Assembly (NCBI GenBank): GCA_002309345.1
Contig: DBWZ01000052.1
Span: 69,230 to 79,944, forward strand
DNA: 10,715 nt
Source: Pseudobutyrivibrio sp. UBA1225
Lineage (GTDB): Bacteria; Bacillota; Clostridia; Lachnospirales; Lachnospiraceae
Direction of reading: 5' to 3'
Below the pieces are notes generated by a model. The model was not told the origin of the DNA, did not search any database, and saw only the letters and a program-made list of their open reading frames with translations. Positions 7,598-10,715 of this stretch are shown one piece after another (within the stretch, counting starts at the first letter, position 1; every line of letters starts with the position of its first letter). The translations under genes were made by a program, and so were the position numbers.

Positions 7598-8647
7598 TTA
7601 TTTTTTGTCAGCCGATGAAGTATCTATAATCATCATAGCATCTCCGAAGGAAAAGAATCTGTACTTTTCCTCTACAGCCTTGGCATAGGCAGCAAGCACA
7701 TTCTCACGCCCTGCAAGAGCACTAACAAGCATTATGAGGGTTGACTGCGGCAGATGGAAATTGGTGATAAGTCCATCTATAACTTTAAATTGATATCCCG
7801 GATATATAAATATCTGTGTCCATCCGCTCTTTGGAACCAATGGCTTATCTGCCTCAGCAGCAGATTCTAAGGTGCGGGTGCTTGTTGTTCCAACTGAAAT
7901 AACCCGGCCTCCATTTGCCTTGGTTTCATTAATAATGTCACAAGCTTCTTGATTAAGCTCATAAAACTCAGAGTGCATATGATGCTCTAAAACCTCTTCC
8001 TCTTTGACTGGTCTAAATGTACCTAATCCAACATGAAGAGTAACCTCTGCTATCTTGACACCCATAGCCCTAACCTCATCTAAAAGTTCTGGCGTAAAGT
8101 GCAAGCCCGCAGTAGGAGCAGCCGCAGATCCATCAAACTTGGCGTAAACCGTTTGATATCTGTCTCTGTCCTTGAGCTTGTGGGTTATGTACGGAGGAAG
8201 CGGCATTTCGCCAAGCTTATCAAGTATTTCCTCAAAAATACCATCATAGCTAAATTCGATAATGCGGTTTCCCTCGTCGACTATGTCGACAATCTTTCCA
8301 ATCAAAAGACCGTCCCCAAAGGATATTTCCATCCCCGGACGGGCCTTTTTGCCTGGCTTAACCAGACATTCCCACTGATTATCGCTGATTCGTTTTAATA
8401 AGAGTATCTCGACCTTGCCGCCAGAACCAACTCTGGCGCCGTATAGTCTTGCTGGAATAACTCGAGTGTTGTTGATAACCAAGCAATCTCCTGGTTTAAG
8501 ATATTCCTTAATATCATAGAAATGACGATGCGCAATCTCACCTGTATTCTTGTCAAGAACCATCAGCTTTGAATTGCTGCGTTTTTCCAATGGATCCTGA
8601 GCAATCAATTCCTCAGGAAGATAGTAATCAAAATCCTTAACTAACAT
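7598..8647 (-). CDS. queA: S-adenosylmethionine:tRNA ribosyltransferase-isomerase QueA
   Basis: This 349-residue protein is of family length. It transfers and rearranges the ribosyl group of SAM onto preQ1 at tRNA position 34, giving epoxyqueuosine in the queuosine pathway. Visible motifs are VKDFDYYLPEELIAQ (3-17), VINNTRVIPARLYG, AAPTAGLHFTPELLDEV, VGLGTFRPV, VGTTSTRTLES, TNFHLPQSTLIMLVSALAG and YRFFSFGDAMMI. The frame extends upstream to an ATG at 8767, but those 40 extra codons are rejected: QueA proteins normally begin at the M-x-x-x-DFDY segment, and a good promoter lies inside the extension. The ribosome binding site for 8647 is weak (AGAAAG). No queuosine transporter or other que gene is in view. 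No clear terminator separates queA from pheS. Confidence 0.95.
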   Translation of the reverse strand: MLVKDFDYYLPEELIAQDPLEKRSNSKLMVLDKNTGEIAHRHFYDIKEYLKPGDCLVINNTRVIPARLYGARVGSGGKVEILLLKRISDNQWECLVKPGKKARPGMEISFGDGLLIGKIVDIVDEGNRIIEFSYDGIFEEILDKLGEMPLPPYITHKLKDRDRYQTVYAKFDGSAAAPTAGLHFTPELLDEVRAMGVKIAEVTLHVGLGTFRPVKEEEVLEHHMHSEFYELNQEACDIINETKANGGRVISVGTTSTRTLESAAEADKPLVPKSGWTQIFIYPGYQFKVIDGLITNFHLPQSTLIMLVSALAGRENVLAAYAKAVEEKYRFFSFGDAMMIIDTSSADKK

Positions 8648-8727
8648 TGATTTATTCTTTCTATATATAAATATTTTATAGTTAAAATCCACTCCACTAC
8701 ATTCAATAATTTTTGCGCCATTGGCAG

Positions 8728-8761
8728 AAAAATATCGCCAGCATATTTTAGCACACTGGCG
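8728..8761 (-). terminator. Probable terminator of the yihY-like gene, overlapping the queA promoter
   Basis: On the minus strand CGCCAG (8761-8756) pairs with CTGGCG (8741-8736). Up to four weaker pairs extend the stem inward to a six-base loop, and AUAUUUUU follows (8735-8728). It begins 44 bases after the yihY-like stop. The queA -10 hexamer lies within the loop region. The stem is modest, so partial read-through is likely. Confidence 0.5.
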
Positions 8762-8773
8762 GAGCATTCACAA
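8745..8773 (-). promoter_or_regulatory. Extended -10 promoter of queA
   Basis: On the minus strand, TTGTGA (8773-8768) and TAAAAT (8750-8745) are 17 bases apart, with TGC directly before the -10. The predicted start near 8738 gives a leader of about 90 bases. The promoter lies inside the upstream in-frame extension of queA and so argues for the 8647 start. Confidence 0.62.
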
Positions 8774-8805
8774 ATTAACTAGACCTTTAAATTTTATGAA
8801 AAAGT

Positions 8806-9663
8806 TTACTTTGTCTTCTTAATCCTTAACTTAGCTTTAAATCGTGCCCACGCATTACCAAAGGCGTCATGAAAGAATACGTTAGCTTCCGCCGACATCA
8901 GCATAAAATACATGCAAAAATACAGCCAGAACATAAATAGCATCATAGTCGCCAGTGCACCATACATTGAGAAGGTGTTGAACACTCGAACCCAAATTGC
9001 CAAGAACAAACTGAACACATACCAGCTGATAGCACAGATAATGCCACCTGGCAACTGACTAACAAATCTGAGATGCTTATTTGGTAGCACTGTAAATAAA
9101 AACGTAAATACGATAACAAGGAAGATGAACACAAAGATTCCCCTAAACAATGGTCGAATACCAACCGCATACGCAATCACACCGTAGTAGTTCTTTGCAT
9201 AATACTGAAGCTGCTGGGTAAAGACCATCATAAGCATGATTACTACTATTACTGATAATAGAATCATTGTATAAAAAATCGCTCTAAATCTTCTAGCGAA
9301 CCAGTTTCTTGTTTCTTCTATTTTGTTGACCTGATTAAGCCCAACCATGAGGTTTTGGAATGCTTTACCCGAAGACCAAATTGCCATCAAAGCAGAAACA
9401 GAAATGGCACCAACTGAGGCCTGAGTAACAAGCTGAACCACCTTTGCCACATAAGGCGAAAAATCCTCTGGGCAGACGTTATAAATCAGTTCGTTCATAT
9501 ATTGATTAATAGGTGGAACGTATCCAGCAATCCACACTAAAAGCATCGTAAATGGGATTGAAGACATAATCATAAAATATGCAGTTTGAGCAGCATAGGC
9601 ACCGATGTTATCGCGCCCGCACTTGTCTAAATATGTTTTACCATAACCTAAAAATGTCCACAT
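8806..9663 (-). CDS. YihY/BrkB-family inner membrane protein
   Basis: This 285-residue protein has about six hydrophobic segments. It shows the family pattern: an N-terminal helix with AAQTAYFMIMSSIPFTMLL, a mid-protein WSSGKAFQNLMVGLN block, LPNKHLRF, and the C-terminal YGALATMMLFMFWLYFCMYF followed by SAEAN. The C-terminal tail is basic. Family knowledge: formerly mis-annotated as RNase BN, these are membrane proteins of uncertain function, possibly transport-related. The frame opens at a TTG at 9681, but the ATG at 9663 is preferred because AAGGAG lies nine bases before it and the predicted transcription start is near 9681. The gene has its own promoter and appears monocistronic or weakly linked to queA. 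Confidence 0.9.
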   Translation of the reverse strand: MWTFLGYGKTYLDKCGRDNIGAYAAQTAYFMIMSSIPFTMLLVWIAGYVPPINQYMNELIYNVCPEDFSPYVAKVVQLVTQASVGAISVSALMAIWSSGKAFQNLMVGLNQVNKIEETRNWFARRFRAIFYTMILLSVIVVIMLMMVFTQQLQYYAKNYYGVIAYAVGIRPLFRGIFVFIFLVIVFTFLFTVLPNKHLRFVSQLPGGIICAISWYVFSLFLAIWVRVFNTFSMYGALATMMLFMFWLYFCMYFMLMSAEANVFFHDAFGNAWARFKAKLRIKKTK

Positions 9664-9672
9664 AATTTTTAT

Positions 9673-9678
9673 CTCCTT
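9673..9678 (-). promoter_or_regulatory. Ribosome binding site that fixes the yihY-like start
   Basis: AAGGAG on the minus strand lies nine bases before the ATG at 9663. It overlaps the first codons of the longer TTG-started reading, which cannot have this site as its own. Confidence 0.8.
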
Positions 9679-9687
9679 CAAGAGTAA

Positions 9688-9693
9688 ATTCTA
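9688..9693 (-). promoter_or_regulatory. Extended -10 element of the yihY-like gene
   Basis: TGC followed by TAGAAT (9693-9688, minus strand) gives an extended -10 with a start near 9681 and a leader of about 18 bases. The -35 region (TTTTAA at 17-base spacing) is poor, so the promoter relies on the extended element. Confidence 0.5.
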
Positions 9694-9774
9694 GCAAAAT
9701 ATAAAGACATTTAAAAGCCCCCTAGACCAAAATATCGTGGCATATATTCCCACCATAAAACCGTAACATTTTTA

Positions 9775-9926
9775 TTTGGGTTAGAGCTTTGTTTTTTACA
9801 AATTAAAAAGAGTCTGTAGCTATCAAGCTCTGTATTCATCCAAGCTTCACGTGTTAGTGAAGCAGGATGAATATAGGCTTGAGAGCGTAACAGACTCTCT
9901 AAAAATTTCAACATATCTAACCCAAA
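9775..9926. repeat. 152-base imperfect palindrome with 11-base perfect outer arms
   Basis: The outer arms are TTTGGGTTAGA (9775-9785) and its exact complement TCTAACCCAAA (9916-9926). Inside lies a rod: AGAGTCTGT/ACAGACTCT (9809-9817 with 9890-9898), CAAGC/GCTTG (9824-9828 with 9877-9881), TATTCATCC/GGATGAATA (9833-9841 with 9865-9873) and GCTTCAC/GTGAAGC (9844-9850 with 9857-9863), around a six-base loop. The arms outside the rod are also similar in sequence. This could be a MITE-like element, a long terminator or a second structured RNA. No transposase or target duplication was found. Confidence 0.7.
9805..9898 (-). terminator. Rod hairpin with U-tract, possible 3' end of the small-RNA transcript
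   Basis: On the minus strand the 30-bp interrupted rod inside the palindrome closes with ACAGACTC followed directly by a run of five T (9809-9805). The plus strand has no such run. This fits an intrinsic terminator for leftward transcription from the promoter near 10126, although it is far longer than needed, so it may be an RNA in its own right. Confidence 0.5.
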
Positions 9927-10096
9927 ATGCCGGGCCTATCAATTGACTCCTAGCTCCGGCTAGGTGGATCGCCGCAACCAATTTTTTGCCTTCCACTGCT
10001 AAGGAGGCCTGACAGCCAACTGGAAATATAGGCATTCCGTTCAAAGTAAATGTAGGTTCAAAATGGATAAGTTAAATCGTACATCCCAGGTTAGAT
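9915..10096 (-). ncRNA. ssrS: Probable 6S RNA
   Basis: A stretch of about 182 nt on the minus strand folds by hand as 6S RNA should. The closing stem pairs AUCUAACCUGGGAUG (10096-10082) with CAUUUUGGGUUAGAU (9929-9915), 15 consecutive pairs including G-U. CUUAUC/GAUAGG (10072-10067 with 9940-9935) adds a second helix. A large central bubble follows, with an unpaired 5' strand of about 28 nt (10066-10039) and a 3' strand carrying the perfect hairpin CCUAGC-CGGA-GCUAGG (9964-9949). The terminal arm pairs GGAAUGCC with GGCGAUCC (10038-10031 with 9973-9966, one mismatch), then CCAGUU with AAUUGG (10023-10018 with 9983-9978). Family knowledge: 6S RNA mimics an open promoter and sequesters housekeeping RNA polymerase in stationary phase. 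The length, bubble and 3' bubble hairpin match; the identity was not tested with a covariance model. Confidence 0.68.
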
Positions 10097-10125
10097 CCAA
10101 TTTTTTGGTATGTTTACTACCTACG

Positions 10126-10131
10126 ATTATA
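10126..10131 (-). promoter_or_regulatory. -10 element of the small-RNA promoter
   Basis: A consensus TATAAT on the minus strand (10131-10126) predicts a start near 10120-10117, about 22 bases before the 6S closing stem. No good -35 hexamer lies at 16-18 bases (TTTTAA at 16). The first transcribed bases could form a small hairpin, GGTA/TACC. Confidence 0.6.
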
Positions 10132-10178
10132 GTACACCATATTTGTGTTAAAATAAAGAACCTTTTTTGCACAGAAAG

Positions 10179-10200
10179 TGTATTTGAGAGTTAAAATACA
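10179..10200. repeat. Short inverted repeat upstream of the small-RNA promoter
   Basis: TGTATTT (10179-10185) and AAATACA (10194-10200) are perfect complements around eight bases. The repeat lies about 50-70 bases upstream of the TATAAT element and could be an operator. It has no U-tract and is AT-rich, so chance is possible. Confidence 0.3.
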
Positions 10201-10262
10201 TCCTTTTAAAAACAGTGTTTTTTTTGCTTTATATGAAGTCAAAAATTGAGTTCCCATAAAGC

Positions 10263-10302
10263 AAAAATGAACCCCTTTATATGGTTGAATATAAAGGGGC
10301 TC
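10263..10302 (-). terminator. Intrinsic terminator of pckA
   Basis: On the minus strand GAGCCCCTTTATAT (10302-10289) pairs with ATATAAAGGGGTTC (10282-10269) over 14 pairs, one of them G-U, around a six-base loop. AUUUUU follows (10268-10263). It begins 32 bases after the pckA stop and is the strongest terminator in the window. Confidence 0.93.
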
Positions 10303-10334
10303 ATAATTAAATTTCAGTATTAACAATCTAATGA

Positions 10335-10715
10335 TTAGAGCTGAGGACCTGCAGAAACAAGTGCCTTACCAGCTTCGTTAGATGTGTACTTAACAAAGTT
10401 CTTGTTGAATCTAGCAGCAAGATCCTTTGCCTTCTCTTCCCACTCAGAAGCATTAGCATATGTATCTCTAGGATCAAGAATCTTAGGATCTACACCTGGA
10501 AGCTCTGTAGGAACTTCGAAGTTGAACATTGGAATTGTCTTTGTAGGAGCGTTCTTAATATCACCTGAAAGGATAGCATCGATGATACCTCTTGTATCCT
10601 TGATTGTGATACGCTTACCTGTTCCGTTCCAACCTGTGTTAACAAGGTATGCCTTTGCACCAGACTTCTCCATCTTCTTAACAAGCTCTTCAGCGTACTT
10701 TGTAGGATGAAGCTC
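10335..10715 (-). CDS. pckA: Phosphoenolpyruvate carboxykinase (ATP), C-terminal part
   Basis: The frame is open from the right edge to the TAA at 10337-10335 and encodes the last 126 residues of the enzyme. The N-terminal domain, the P-loop kinase motif and the Mn-binding residues lie outside the window. Visible blocks, LHPTKYAEELVKKM, AYLVNTGWNGTGKRI, IKDTRGIIDAIL, PTELPGVDPKILDPRDTYA and the tail ALVSAGPQL, match the C-terminus of ATP-type PEPCK, including E. coli PckA, nearly block for block. The enzyme interconverts oxaloacetate plus ATP and PEP, CO2 and ADP. In rumen and gut anaerobes it often runs in the CO2-fixing direction. Codon choice is narrow, consistent with high expression. The ATG at 10673 is internal, not the gene start. 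Confidence 0.97.
   Translation of the reverse strand, partial: ELHPTKYAEELVKKMEKSGAKAYLVNTGWNGTGKRITIKDTRGIIDAILSGDIKNAPTKTIPMFNFEVPTELPGVDPKILDPRDTYANASEWEEKAKDLAARFNKNFVKYTSNEAGKALVSAGPQL

Larger units (their letters stand above)
9664..10334. other. 671-base intergenic region between pckA and the yihY-like gene
   Basis: No open frame here shows a recognisable protein or a good ribosome binding site. The region holds, from right to left, the pckA terminator, an AT-rich stretch with a small inverted repeat, a TATAAT promoter, a 6S-like RNA fold, a long palindrome with an internal U-tract hairpin, and the yihY-like promoter. It is best read as an RNA gene locus. Confidence 0.75.

Noticed and set aside
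8683..8697. GTGGAGTGGA repeats in the queA leader as an MraZ box
   Set aside because: The units repeat at five bases rather than ten, and the AAAGTG core is absent.
8711..8732. AT-flanked GCGCC/GGCAG symmetry downstream of the queA start as a bidirectional terminator
   Set aside because: Two mismatches break the middle of the stem, leaving only three central G-C pairs, too weak to call.
9805..9898. SRP RNA (4.5S/scRNA) as the identity of the rod hairpin
   Set aside because: The conserved GGAAG-type loop and GCAGC segment of SRP RNA are absent; the apical loop is a simple six-base loop.
9915..10120. tmRNA or RNase P RNA as the identity of the structured RNA
   Set aside because: There is no tRNA-like end with TTCGA and CCA, no tag-peptide frame, and no RNase P core sequences; a single long rod with a central bubble fits 6S better.
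9711..10326. Three minus-strand open frames of 65-69 codons in the pckA-yihY gap
   Set aside because: They run through the structured RNA and palindrome arms, have no good ribosome binding site and show no protein-like composition.

Overview
The window looks like a Gram-positive, low-to-moderate GC clostridial chromosome, most likely from Lachnospiraceae (a Butyrivibrio, Pseudobutyrivibrio or Roseburia-like genome). This rests on the Firmicutes-type mraZ-rsmH-ftsL-PBP order, the short AGGAGG-like ribosome binding sites, a PheS with a Cys-rich insert, and ATP-type PEP carboxykinase. The genus is inference. Every supported gene lies on the minus strand, so transcription runs from high to low coordinates.

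Layout in transcription order. (1) 10715-10335 is the C-terminal end of pckA (ATP-dependent PEP carboxykinase), closed by a strong intrinsic terminator. (2) 10334-9664 is a 671-base stretch with no convincing protein gene. It holds a TATAAT promoter, an RNA fold with the architecture of 6S RNA (about 10096-9915), and a long imperfect palindrome (9926-9775) that contains a rod-shaped hairpin with a U-tract. (3) 9663-8806 encodes a YihY/BrkB-family membrane protein with its own promoter. Its probable terminator overlaps the promoter of (4) queA (8647-7598), a queuosine tRNA-modification enzyme. (5) A second extended -10 promoter drives pheS-pheT-pilZ-lgt (7496-2804): the two phenylalanyl-tRNA synthetase subunits, a small PilZ-domain protein and prolipoprotein diacylglyceryl transferase. 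These genes are separated by 14-27 bases and end at a clear hairpin terminator. (6) 2578-1 is the start of the division and cell-wall (dcw) cluster: mraZ, rsmH, ftsL and a class B penicillin-binding protein that runs off the left edge.

Most genes are core genes. The most informative observations are non-coding. The mraZ promoter is followed by four MraZ-type boxes spaced one helical turn apart, and two more box-like repeats in the opposite orientation lie upstream, so the promoter is flanked on both sides. The pckA-yihY gap encodes a probable 6S RNA whose 3' closing-stem strand could instead pair with a sequence beyond the next terminator. The PilZ protein inside the pheST-lgt unit places a likely c-di-GMP receptor beside translation and lipoprotein genes. 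I saw no phage, CRISPR, defence or transposase genes and no tRNA or rRNA genes.
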